Assembly (NCBI RefSeq): GCF_004345615.1
Contig: NZ_SLWK01000010.1
Location: 93,851-157,850, forward strand
Length of the DNA stretch: 64,000 bases
Direction: 5' to 3'
From: Natronoflexus pectinivorans
GTDB taxonomy: Bacteria > Bacteroidota > Bacteroidia > Bacteroidales > Marinilabiliaceae
In this document: positions 56,589 through 64,000 of the stretch, in pieces
How positions within the stretch are numbered: position 1 is the stretch's first letter
Layout: every line of letters starts with the position of its first letter
Program-made: the position numbers and the translations under genes
The notes under the pieces: model-generated
What the model saw: only the letters and a program-made list of their open reading frames with translations
The model's database searches: none
Told to the model about the DNA's origin: nothing

Positions 56589-57974
56589 ATGATAACTTTA
56601 AACTCCATAAACAAAGCAACTTCTTCCACCCGGAATGCATGTAAGTTGTGTGCTCCATTGGGTGCATCGCTGGTATTTAAAGGCATCGAGGGTTGCGTAC
56701 CACTCATCCATGGGTCGCAGGGTTGCAGCACTTACATTCGCAGGTACATGATTAGTCATTACAAAGAACCCGTAGATATTGCTTCCACCAACTTCAGTGA
56801 AGAAGCGGCAGTTTTTGGAGGAGGTCAGAATTTTGTAACCGGCATCAACAATATCATTGAACAGTACCGTCCCGCAGTCATTGGAATTGCCTCCACTTGT
56901 CTGAGCGAAACCATTGGAGAAGATGTGGATGCACTTGTGAGAGATTACTCTGAGCAGATGAATAACGGAGGTCAGCCTCTTTTCTTCAATGTGGCTACGC
57001 CCAGTTATTGCGGAACCCACATGAACGGATTCCATCAGGCCGCTATTGCGGCCGTAGCCCGATTTGCCATGCAGGCAAAAAAAGAAGAGCACATCAATCT
57101 GTTCCCGGGGTTCGTTACCCCTGCCGACATCAGGTATCTCAAAGAATTATGCATCGATTTAGGCATTAAAGCCACCATATTCCCCGACTATTCGGAAACT
57201 CTGGACAACGTACACACTCATGAATATCAACTGATACCCACAGGAGGAACACCCATAACAGATTTGGAGAAAACCGGCTCTGCAAAAGCCACCATCGAAT
57301 TTGGAACAGTTTTTAATCGTGGAGGAAAAAACATGCACGGTGCCATTCACAGCGCCGGAGAATGGTTACAACAAAAAATGTCGGTTTCCAACCATCAGTT
57401 AAACATGCCAATTGGAATTGATGCTTCTGACAAATTCATGAATGTACTGTCTGAATTCTCTGAATCACCAGTTCCCGAAAAACACGTTAAAGAGCGCGGC
57501 AGGTTGATAGATGCTTACGTGGATGCCCATAAATATGTATTCGGCAAACGTGCTGTGGTTTACGGAGAAGAAGATTTTGTTATTGCCACATCCGCTTTTC
57601 TGAAGGAGATTGGGATTGTTCCCGTGCTGGTAGCCTCCGGAGCTTCCAGCGGTGTACTAAAAAGCGCTATGAACGAAATAACAGGACCAAACGATGAAAC
57701 AATATACGCCGACGGTTCCGATTTTGCCACCATGCGTGAAATGATGCAGGAACTCAAACCCGATATCATGATTGGTAACAGCAAAGGATATTACATAGCC
57801 CGTGAAATGGAAATCCCATTGGTGCGGGTTGGATTTCCAATACACGACAGATTTGGAGCTTCGCGCATGCACCACATTGGATATCGCGGCACTCAAGAAC
57901 TTTTTGACCGCATAGTAAATGCGCTTATAGAATATAAACAGGAGAACAGCCCGGTTGGGTATAAGTATATATAA
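56589..57974 (+). CDS. nifN: NifN, FeMo-cofactor scaffold subunit
   Basis: Beta-like partner of NifE, 461 residues. Cys18/Cys21 (NACKLCAPLGAS), Cys46 (GSQGCSTYI) and Cys of ASTCLSETIGED match the NifK/NifN pattern. TPSYCGTHMNGFHQA is the NifN form. The C-terminus VRVGFPIHDRFGASRMHHIGYRG is typical. It follows nifE by 93 bp. Confidence 0.94.
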   Translation: MITLNSINKATSSTRNACKLCAPLGASLVFKGIEGCVPLIHGSQGCSTYIRRYMISHYKEPVDIASTNFSEEAAVFGGGQNFVTGINNIIEQYRPAVIGIASTCLSETIGEDVDALVRDYSEQMNNGGQPLFFNVATPSYCGTHMNGFHQAAIAAVARFAMQAKKEEHINLFPGFVTPADIRYLKELCIDLGIKATIFPDYSETLDNVHTHEYQLIPTGGTPITDLEKTGSAKATIEFGTVFNRGGKNMHGAIHSAGEWLQQKMSVSNHQLNMPIGIDASDKFMNVLSEFSESPVPEKHVKERGRLIDAYVDAHKYVFGKRAVVYGEEDFVIATSAFLKEIGIVPVLVASGASSGVLKSAMNEITGPNDETIYADGSDFATMREMMQELKPDIMIGNSKGYYIAREMEIPLVRVGFPIHDRFGASRMHHIGYRGTQELFDRIVNALIEYKQENSPVGYKYI

Positions 57975-58047
57975 GTTTGAGGTTTTATGTTCAAGGTTTG
58001 AAGTTGAACATAGAACTTAAAACATAAAACTTTAAACATTAAATGTC

Positions 58048-59319
58048 ATGACAAAAGAAACCAATACCATCGCCGCCCACCCCTGTTTCGATAAGGAAGC
58101 AAAGCATTCCCATGCCAGGGTACACTTGCCGGTTGCCCCAAGCTGCAATATTCAGTGTAATTACTGCAACCGCCAATTCGATTGCGTAAACGAAAGCCGC
58201 CCAGGAGTTACATCAACTGTACTGAAACCTTTTCAGGCATTTGAATATTTCAGAGCGCTGCACGATAAACTGGATAATCTATCCGTTGTAGGAATTGCCG
58301 GCCCCGGTGACCCTTTTGCCAATGCCGAAGAGACTTTGGAGACGATGGAGCGAATCAAATCCGCCTATCCGGACAAGCTGTTTTGCGTATCAACCAATGG
58401 CTTAAATCTATTTCCACACATCGACAAATTGGCCCAGGTTGGCGTATCGCATGTCACAATCACCATCAATGCCATTGACCCGGCCATCACTGCAAGTGTT
58501 TATAAATGGGTAAGGTTCAACAAGAAAGTTTATCGCGGGATTGAAGGCGCAAAAGTATTACTTGAACAACAGCTAAAATGTATCCCTGCATTAAAAGAGA
58601 AAGGAATCATTGTAAAAATAAACTCAGTGATTATGCCCGGGATAAACGACGAACATATAGTTGAAGTGGCTCGTGTATGTGCCGATTTGGGAGCAGATGT
58701 TTTCAACTGCATTCCCATGATAGCTACAAAAGGGACAGAATTCGAAAACCTGAAGCAGCCCGATTCAAAAATGGTATTTAAAACCCGCATGCAGGTATCG
58801 GAACATATTGAATTGATGTCGCATTGCTCAAGATGCAGAGCCGATGCCGCAGGTTTATTAGGAAAAGATTTAAAAGACACCCATGTTATGTTGAAAGAAT
58901 TTGCAAAAAGAGAACCCTTTACCGAACAGGAAAGGCCTTATGTTGCAGTCGCAACCCGTGAGGGGTTGCTGGTTAACATGCACCTTGGAGAGGCCAAATC
59001 ATTCTACATCTACCGCCAGTCGCCAAAAGGCTTTCAGTTTGTAGAAGAGAGAGCGGCTCCACCCACAGGAACCGGAGACAATAGATGGCTGGATATGGCC
59101 AAATTAATGAAAGATTGCCGTGCCTTACTGGTTTCAGGAGTTGGCGAAAATCCTAAGGTCATCATCAACAGCTGCGGAACACGAATCATAGAAATGACCG
59201 GACTTATTGACGAAGGATTAGACGGCATTTATAACCATAAACCCATACGAAGCATTGCCAAACAAGACGCCTTCCGATGCGGCAGCAACTGCAAAGGGAA
59301 TGCACAGGGTTGTGCTTAA
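58048..59319 (+). CDS. nifB: NifB, FeMo-cofactor core synthase
   Basis: A radical SAM enzyme that fuses two 4Fe-4S clusters with a carbide into NifB-co (8Fe core). SAM cluster motif CNIQCNYC gives Cys33, Cys37 and Cys40, followed by NRQFDCVNESRPGVTS. The C-terminal domain (about 300-420) is NifX-like (VAVATREGLLVNMHLGEA...). It is 423 residues and ends GSNCKGNAQGCA. It follows nifN across a 73-bp repeat spacer. Confidence 0.97.
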   Translation: MTKETNTIAAHPCFDKEAKHSHARVHLPVAPSCNIQCNYCNRQFDCVNESRPGVTSTVLKPFQAFEYFRALHDKLDNLSVVGIAGPGDPFANAEETLETMERIKSAYPDKLFCVSTNGLNLFPHIDKLAQVGVSHVTITINAIDPAITASVYKWVRFNKKVYRGIEGAKVLLEQQLKCIPALKEKGIIVKINSVIMPGINDEHIVEVARVCADLGADVFNCIPMIATKGTEFENLKQPDSKMVFKTRMQVSEHIELMSHCSRCRADAAGLLGKDLKDTHVMLKEFAKREPFTEQERPYVAVATREGLLVNMHLGEAKSFYIYRQSPKGFQFVEERAAPPTGTGDNRWLDMAKLMKDCRALLVSGVGENPKVIINSCGTRIIEMTGLIDEGLDGIYNHKPIRSIAKQDAFRCGSNCKGNAQGCA

Positions 59320-59510
59320 GGACAGTGAGCAGTGTTCACAGTGGGCAGTGAGCAGTGAGCAGTGAGTAGTGAGCAATCATCAGTTATCAGAGTATGATTA
59401 ACTAAATTCTAAATTTAAAACCTTGAACCTTAAACATAGAACTTAAAACTTAAAACTTCAAACCTTAAACTTTTAACTTTAAACATACAACATTAAAAAA
59501 TCTCTCTACA
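59320..59510 (+). repeat. nifB-fdx spacer of short tandem repeats
   Basis: CAGTGAG/CAGTGAGTAGTGAG tandem units (59320-59370), then AACCTTGAACCTTAAACATAGAAC-like repeats up to the fdx ATG. Confidence 0.6.
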
Positions 59511-59819
59511 ATGAAAAAACCTGAATTCCACATTCTTGTATGTAATTCTTTCAGAGTTGCAGGCGATGCACAAGGTGCATGCAATAAAAAAGGTGCAACC
59601 AACTTGTTGCAATACATCACCGAAGAAGCAACCGACCGCGGTCTTGATGTAGCGGTATCCACCACCGGATGCTTAAATGTATGTACCGAAGGACCGGTGA
59701 TTGTTATCCATCCGAATAATTTTTGGTACGGGAAAGTTGAAAACGAGGAAGCCATAGACGAAATACTGGATTCACTGGAAGAAGGAGAGGCTTGCGAGAA
59801 GTATCTCATATCCAATTAA
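59511..59819 (+). CDS. Thioredoxin-like 2Fe-2S ferredoxin
   Basis: A 102-residue ferredoxin of the thioredoxin-like (Shethna FeSI-type) group. Ligands are Cys11, Cys24, Cys54 and Cys58 in LVCNSF, GACNKKG and TTGCLNVCTEGP. In nif operons such ferredoxins sit near nifB and are thought to serve cofactor assembly or electron supply. It lies 191 bp after nifB. Confidence 0.92.
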   Translation: MKKPEFHILVCNSFRVAGDAQGACNKKGATNLLQYITEEATDRGLDVAVSTTGCLNVCTEGPVIVIHPNNFWYGKVENEEAIDEILDSLEEGEACEKYLISN

Positions 59820-59978
59820 TATCAAAAAGAAAAGGCCAGATTAACCCAAAATTACCTTCGCGGTTAATTATTCCGGCTCTGTTTTCATGGCAGAGATTGG
59901 TAGTGATGCTTTTTATCAAGCGCTGACAAACAAGCATTCCGGGATAAACCGCGAAGGTTTCTATAAAAAAACAGATGT

Positions 59979-61193
59979 ATGGCAAAGGTAAAAACTCCAC
60001 ACTTTATTGACACTACTCTGAGGGATGGTGAACAAGCTCCCGGAGTGGTTTTCGATTTGGCTGAAAAAATGGCCATATGCCATTTACTTGACAGAACGGG
60101 AATCACTGAAGTGGAAATTGGAACCCCGGCCATGGGAAACAAAGAAATCAACGAAATAAGGTATCTCTGTTCTTCCGGGTTTGGCTTTATCACCACTGCT
60201 TGGTGTCGCGCATCCATTGACGATATTCTGGCTGCATCACGCTGCGGAACCGACGGAGTACACATCTCTTTTCCGGTATCAGATATTCTTCTTAACAGCA
60301 TGAATAGAAACCGGGTTTGGGTGATGAAGAATATTAAAGAACTATTAGCCCGTGCCTTGGATTTGTTCCCATTTGTAACTGTGGGAGCACAGGATGGTTC
60401 GCGTTGCGAAACATCCTTCCTGAACGAATTCATTGATGCAGCAGAAAAATATGGTGCTGCACGCATCAGAATTGCTGACACAGTGGGAACACTAACGCCA
60501 AAACAAACCTCTCAGTTATTTTCATCCATTATTAAAACCCACGGCAGCATCCCCTTCGAATTTCATGCTCACAACGATTTGGGATTGGCAACAGCCAATA
60601 TTCTATCAGCTTACGATGCCGGCGTGCAAAGTTTTAGCGTAACCGTTAACGGACTTGGTGAGAGAGCCGGAAACGGCGCTCTTGAAGAGGTGGCAATGGC
60701 TTTCGAAGTTGGAGAAAAAATAAGTTGCGAACTGGATACCACCCTTTTCTCTCAACTGAGCGAGATGGTTGCCAAAACCTCAAACCGCCCCATACATCCG
60801 TCAAAACCCATCACCGGGAACCTGGTTTTAACGCACGAAAGCGGAATCCATACCGCTTCAATCATTCGCGACCGAAATTCATACCAACTGATTCATGCCG
60901 AATCCATCGGACGTGAAGAAACGCCCTTTGTTTTTGGAAAACACAGCGGCAGAAACAGCATTATTCATTTCTTTAAAAATCTGCAAATTGAGATATCCGA
61001 CGAGTTTTGCGATGAAATACTCTCCAGAGTAAAAGAACAGGCAGAAACTTATAAAACGCCAATAAAAGAGATTGAATTAATGGACATATACAACCAATTG
61101 CTCCACGAGAATTCAAGTACATTAACCGAAAACCCGGTGGTTTTGATGCGAACCTCGCTGAGCCAAATTGAAGAAGACTGGATAAATGAATAA
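59979..61193 (+). CDS. nifV: Homocitrate synthase
   Basis: Makes R-homocitrate, the organic ligand of FeMo-co, from 2-oxoglutarate and acetyl-CoA. The HMGL-like barrel shows DTTLRDGEQAPGVVF (11-25), the metal HxH in FEFHAHNDLGLATANI, and ETPFVFGKHSGRNSI. It is 404 residues, with the C-terminal domain as in NifV rather than long LeuA. A 34-codon ORF (59888-59990) overlaps its start and is probably incidental. Confidence 0.94.
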   Translation: MAKVKTPHFIDTTLRDGEQAPGVVFDLAEKMAICHLLDRTGITEVEIGTPAMGNKEINEIRYLCSSGFGFITTAWCRASIDDILAASRCGTDGVHISFPVSDILLNSMNRNRVWVMKNIKELLARALDLFPFVTVGAQDGSRCETSFLNEFIDAAEKYGAARIRIADTVGTLTPKQTSQLFSSIIKTHGSIPFEFHAHNDLGLATANILSAYDAGVQSFSVTVNGLGERAGNGALEEVAMAFEVGEKISCELDTTLFSQLSEMVAKTSNRPIHPSKPITGNLVLTHESGIHTASIIRDRNSYQLIHAESIGREETPFVFGKHSGRNSIIHFFKNLQIEISDEFCDEILSRVKEQAETYKTPIKEIELMDIYNQLLHENSSTLTENPVVLMRTSLSQIEEDWINE

Positions 61194-61251
61194 ATTAACA
61201 TATTATATGAAACGAGTCCCATGTAACCATTTATAAACAAATAATATATAC

Positions 61252-61512
61252 ATGAAACTAAGCGCAAGAAATCAACTCAAAGGAAAAGTCCTGAAAATAG
61301 AAGAAGGACTAATCACCTCAAAAGTGATGATAGATTTAGGAAATGACAACATCATTTCCGCCATTATTTCCAAAGATGCCATTGCCGATTTGGAGTTAGA
61401 AGTAGGGAAAGATGCCGTTGCTGTTATAAAATCAACAGAGGTGATTATCGGAATTCCCTGTGAATGTAAAAAAGAGGAGTCAGACAATAAATGCGGCTGT
61501 GGCTGCAAATAG
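61252..61512 (+). CDS. mop: Mop-type molybdate-binding TOBE protein with Cys tail
   Basis: An 86-residue single-TOBE-domain protein (molbindin), which stores or buffers molybdate. MKLSARNQLKGKVLKIEEG is the typical start, followed by VMIDLGNDNIISAIIS and GKDAVAVIKSTEVIIGI. A tail CECKKEESDNKCGCGCK is unusual and may bind metal. Its stop is 2 bp before the modE-type ATG, so the two are coupled. Confidence 0.88.
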   Translation: MKLSARNQLKGKVLKIEEGLITSKVMIDLGNDNIISAIISKDAIADLELEVGKDAVAVIKSTEVIIGIPCECKKEESDNKCGCGCK

Positions 61513-61514
61513 TT

Positions 61515-61847
61515 ATGGTAGATATTCAATGCAATATCAACATAAAAAGGAACGGAGTTGCTTTTTTAAGCAACTCCAAAACCTCTCTTTTACAAGAAAT
61601 CGCATCGCACGGAAGCCTTAGCGGCGCAGCAAAGCATCTGAGTATATCGTACCAACACGCCTGGAACATGATTGATGAAATGAATCGCGTTGCACCGGAA
61701 CCATTGGTCGCAAAACAACGAGGTGGAGCCAATGGCGGAGGTGCTGTCTTAACCCCATACGGAAAACGGATACTAAAAGAGTTCCAATATATTGAATCGC
61801 ATATAAAATCACTGATTAAAAAACTCAACACCGAAATTGCTTTTTGA
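61515..61847 (+). CDS. ModE-type winged-helix regulator
   Basis: A 110-residue ModE N-terminal-type winged helix without TOBE domain. HGSLSGAAKHLSISYQHAWNMIDEMNRVAPEPLV and the Gly-rich wing GGANGGGAVLTPYGKRIL are the family signature. The frame could start at 61491 within mop, but ATG 61515, two bases after the mop stop, is preferred. Molybdate sensing may be provided by the separate Mop protein. It probably regulates molybdate uptake or nif. Confidence 0.88.
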   Translation: MVDIQCNINIKRNGVAFLSNSKTSLLQEIASHGSLSGAAKHLSISYQHAWNMIDEMNRVAPEPLVAKQRGGANGGGAVLTPYGKRILKEFQYIESHIKSLIKKLNTEIAF

Positions 61848-61904
61848 TTTTTTTTAATTTGCGTTATATGTTTTAGTTGATATCGAAATTTAAATAATTA
61901 AACA

Positions 61905-62390
61905 ATGGAATCCATACAGTTTTATCCCATAGGAAAAATATTTACTCCCTTCACCAGCATCGAGAACATGCCAATACAGCCTATTGCAGCCGATGGCTGC
62001 AAAGGGTACGTTGAACTTTTGCCAAAGTTTGAAGATGGACTGAAAGACCTGGATGGCTTTTCGCACATTACTCTCATTTATCATTTTCATAAAATAACCA
62101 ATTATGAATTGATGACGACTCCATTCATGGACAAAAATCCCCACGGGATTTTTGCCACCAAAGCCCCCAAAAGGCCAAATGCCATTGGAATATCAACGGT
62201 AAAACTCATTAAAATCGAAAAAAACATCATCCATATTGAACAAGTGGACATGCTAAACGAAACACCATTGCTGGATATAAAGCCATTTATCCCAAAATTT
62301 GACAACAGAACGCATGCAGAAGACGGATGGATGAAACAATACAATAATTTGCCGGAGAACTTATTGAAATCGGATGACAGGTTTAAATAA
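61905..62390 (+). CDS. trmO: TrmO/TsaA-type tRNA m6t6A methyltransferase
   Basis: A 161-residue SAM-dependent methyltransferase of the YaeB/TrmO family that methylates t6A37 in tRNA-Thr in E. coli. Motifs are IGKIFTPF near the start, GLKDLDGFSHITLIYHFH, and GIFATKAPKRPNAIGISTVKLI. Proteins of this family are found in nif and molybdenum clusters, sometimes fused to nifB or mop, so a metal-related role is possible. The gene lies between modE- and modA-type genes. Confidence 0.88.
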   Translation: MESIQFYPIGKIFTPFTSIENMPIQPIAADGCKGYVELLPKFEDGLKDLDGFSHITLIYHFHKITNYELMTTPFMDKNPHGIFATKAPKRPNAIGISTVKLIKIEKNIIHIEQVDMLNETPLLDIKPFIPKFDNRTHAEDGWMKQYNNLPENLLKSDDRFK

Positions 62391-62414
62391 CAGATTTACA
62401 ATAAATAAAAGACT

Positions 62415-63179
62415 ATGAAAAGATTATTCCTATGGTTGATGGTTGTAGTAGTAAGCATAGCCTCATTTGCACAAAAGACAAGAATCGCTGCCGCGGCAGA
62501 TTTACGTTTTGCCATGGATGAAATCGTTTCGGAATTCAAGAAAGCACATAAAAACGCCTACATTGAGGTCATTTATGGCTCTTCGGGAAACGTTTTTACA
62601 CAAATTATTAACGGCGGTGCACCTTATGACATCTATTTCTCTGCCGACATCAGTTATCCGCAAAAACTTTTTGAAGCCGGACTGACAACAGATGAACCAA
62701 TTATGTACGCCATTGGAAGAATCGTTTTATGGAGCAGCTCATTAGATGTGAGTCAAGGAGTTGAAGTTTTGGCAGAAAACCCGCGTGCCCGAATTGCCAT
62801 CGCAAACCCCTCTCATGCACCATACGGCGAACGAGCGGTTGAAACCCTCTCCCACTATGGAATTTACGACCAGATTAAACAACGTTTGATATTTGGCGAA
62901 AACATTGCGCAAGCAGCTCAGTTTTGCCTCACCGGTAATGCACAGGTGGGAATTTTAGCACTCTCCCTGGCTCTTGCGCCCAATATGCAAAATCGAGGAC
63001 GTTATTTTTTAATTGATGACACCACGCACAAGCCACTTCATCAAGGATTTGTAATACTAAACCGTGCCGCAAACAACAAAACTGCACAGCAGTTCTCAAA
63101 ATTCATAACGTCACCCGCAGCCGTCACAATTCTCGAGAAATATGGATTTGAAACACCCGGCAATTCAGTCGAACAATGA
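62415..63179 (+). CDS. modA: Molybdate ABC transporter substrate-binding protein
   Basis: A 254-residue periplasmic binding protein with signal peptide (about 1-20, ending SFAQ). AAAADLRFAMDEIV, IYGSSGNVFTQIINGGAPYDIYFSADISYP and IANPSHAPYGERAVETL are ModA features. It supplies molybdate for FeMo-co. modB and modC are not found after it in the window; a TOBE gene and an IS3 fragment follow. Confidence 0.93.
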   Translation: MKRLFLWLMVVVVSIASFAQKTRIAAAADLRFAMDEIVSEFKKAHKNAYIEVIYGSSGNVFTQIINGGAPYDIYFSADISYPQKLFEAGLTTDEPIMYAIGRIVLWSSSLDVSQGVEVLAENPRARIAIANPSHAPYGERAVETLSHYGIYDQIKQRLIFGENIAQAAQFCLTGNAQVGILALSLALAPNMQNRGRYFLIDDTTHKPLHQGFVILNRAANNKTAQQFSKFITSPAAVTILEKYGFETPGNSVEQ

Positions 63180-63197
63180 CACAAAAAAGAGACCACC

Positions 63198-63614
63198 ATG
63201 AACAAAATACCCGCCATCATTAAAAACATCACCGCATCAGGAGGAGTGGTACTGGTCGATTTAGAATCGGACAGTTGCCCGCTATCGACCCTGCTTGTGG
63301 ATGAAGACAAATTACCGGAATGGTTAACCATAGGAGCATCAGTTTCAGCAGCATTTAAAGAATCGGAACTATCTCTGGCCGTTGATTTATCAGGAAAAAT
63401 AAGTCTTCGCAACAAGTTGCCCTGTACAGTTAAAACCATTAACTATGGAGAGCTCTTAAGTATAATCCAGTTGACATTTGGCCGACACACCATCTATTCT
63501 GCCATCACCACAAGGTCGGTAAAAGCACTTGAACTCAAAACCGGAACCAAAGTCACAGCCCTCATTAAAGCAAACGAGATATCGCTGATGAAGTCGGAGA
63601 ACGGAAACCGGTGA
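63198..63614 (+). CDS. TOBE/molybdate-binding protein (di-Mop-like)
   Basis: A 138-residue protein with two TOBE-like halves: the first ITASGGVVLVDLESDSCPLST, the second LRNKLPCTVKTINYGELLSIIQLTFGRHTIYSAITTRSVKALELKTGTKVTALIKANEISLM. It probably binds molybdate in the cytoplasm. The stop falls inside a GGTGAAC tandem repeat, so its last few codons may be altered. It lies 19 bp after modA. Confidence 0.75.
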   Translation: MNKIPAIIKNITASGGVVLVDLESDSCPLSTLLVDEDKLPEWLTIGASVSAAFKESELSLAVDLSGKISLRNKLPCTVKTINYGELLSIIQLTFGRHTIYSAITTRSVKALELKTGTKVTALIKANEISLMKSENGNR

Positions 63615-63637
63615 ACGGTGAACGGTGAACGGTGAAC
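63610..63637. repeat. GGTGAAC x4 tandem repeat
   Basis: Four exact 7-bp units at the 3' end of the TOBE protein gene; the stop codon TGA is in the first unit. Confidence 0.8.
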
Positions 63638-63704
63638 GGTGAACGGAGGATGAGGCGTCCTGATATTGGTTGACTTTTTGAGTGATTAATATTCATAAGT
63701 TTTG

Positions 63705-64000
63705 CTAAAAAAAAAGAGTGCCTTGTCTGACATTTGAATTATTTTTTTTGTTTTGATTTGAAAATATGTTAACTAAAGGTCGCTCAGAAAAAGGAGTTTC
63801 AAACAAACTTTTTTCAAAGTCGGCAGGAGTTTTGAAGTCCAATTTTTCATGAGGACGACCAACATTATAGGCGTCAACCGCCTTTTTCAACGTTCTTTGA
63901 CATTGTGAGAGGTTCTTGATACGGAAATTACAAAGATATTCATTTTTGATTGTACCATTAACTCGTTCTATATGAATGTTTTCATACACAGATTCACACA
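63705..64000 (-). mobile_element. IS3-family transposase, C-terminal part (cut by window end)
   Basis: The frame is open past the window edge; the visible part encodes about 98 residues. CESVYENIHIERVNGTIKNEYL contains the last catalytic Glu of the DDE integrase core, and YNVGRPHEKLDFKTPADFE is the usual IS3/IS150 end. Roughly the last third of orfB is seen. The IS terminus should lie between 63638 and 63705, possibly TGATATTGGTTGACTTTTTG at 63661. It marks the right limit of the nif-mod locus. Confidence 0.85.

Noticed and set aside
56598..57092. 164-aa minus-strand ORF
   Set aside because: Shadow frame antisense to nifN.

Overview
This window most likely comes from a Bacteroidota chromosome, probably from an anaerobic or facultative lineage of the Marinilabiliales type. 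Evidence includes type IX secretion C-terminal sorting domains (GH43 enzyme, secreted hydrolase), Bacteroidota-style AMP nucleosidase, DUF4199 and PRiA4_ORF3-like proteins, a TAnnTTTG-type -7 box before the GAPDH gene, and weak Shine-Dalgarno use. The genus assignment is inference; no rRNA gene is present.

Region 1 (1-29.3 kb) is mostly housekeeping. It holds a sialate O-acetylesterase lipoprotein, a PD40 propeller protein, GNAT, an HsdR-N nuclease-like protein, AMP nucleosidase, HolA, a rhomboid protease, a class IV aminotransferase and YqgE. An RNA cluster on the minus strand follows (SRP RNA, tRNA-Thr, tRNA-Tyr, tRNA-Gly). Next come DUF4199 with a glycosyltransferase and a methyltransferase, Nudix, MiaA, an Omp85-like barrel, Dps, a radical SAM protein with a Tat-like signal, aconitase, an OMP, GAPDH, a TlpA-like lipoprotein, TcdA, and a NarL-type two-component pair. 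Two tiny lipoproteins (42 and 56 aa) are also present.

Region 2 (29.4-34.4 kb) is a five-gene heterodisulfide-reductase/Qmo-like redox operon (HdrC, HdrB, HdrA, HdrC-like, membrane HdrD-like). It is followed by the first standalone NifX/NafY-type cofactor-binding protein.

Region 3 (34.5-63.6 kb) is a Mo-nitrogenase locus interrupted by other genes. The regulatory part has a ModE-type winged helix protein, NifA, a second NifX-like protein and a Nif11-domain protein. An accessory island (41.2-49.2 kb) then carries duplicated-leader cassettes of secreted proteins, a papain/NlpC-like T9SS hydrolase and its truncated copy, an ABC-F ATPase and an unknown helical protein. The core follows in the order nifH-nifI1-nifI2-nifD-nifK, then nifE-nifN-nifB-fdx-nifV, mop, modE, trmO, modA and a second TOBE protein. 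An IS3-family transposase fragment closes the window. The NifD insertion, short NifK and PII-like nifI1/nifI2 place this in the Clostridium/Chlorobi/methanogen-like nitrogenase group.

The most interesting signals are non-coding. A palindrome CTACA-N4-TGTAG occurs upstream of the NifX-like genes, nifA, nifH and (degenerate) nifE. A ~125-146 bp MITE-like element occurs as inverted copies at 40.8 and 55.0 kb, flanking the nifH-nifK segment. A second MITE-like element with an exact 12-bp direct repeat lies in the nifH upstream region. Repetitive AACATAGAACTT-like spacers fill many gaps in the nif operon. All functional statements come from reading the sequence and from family knowledge; no database search was run.
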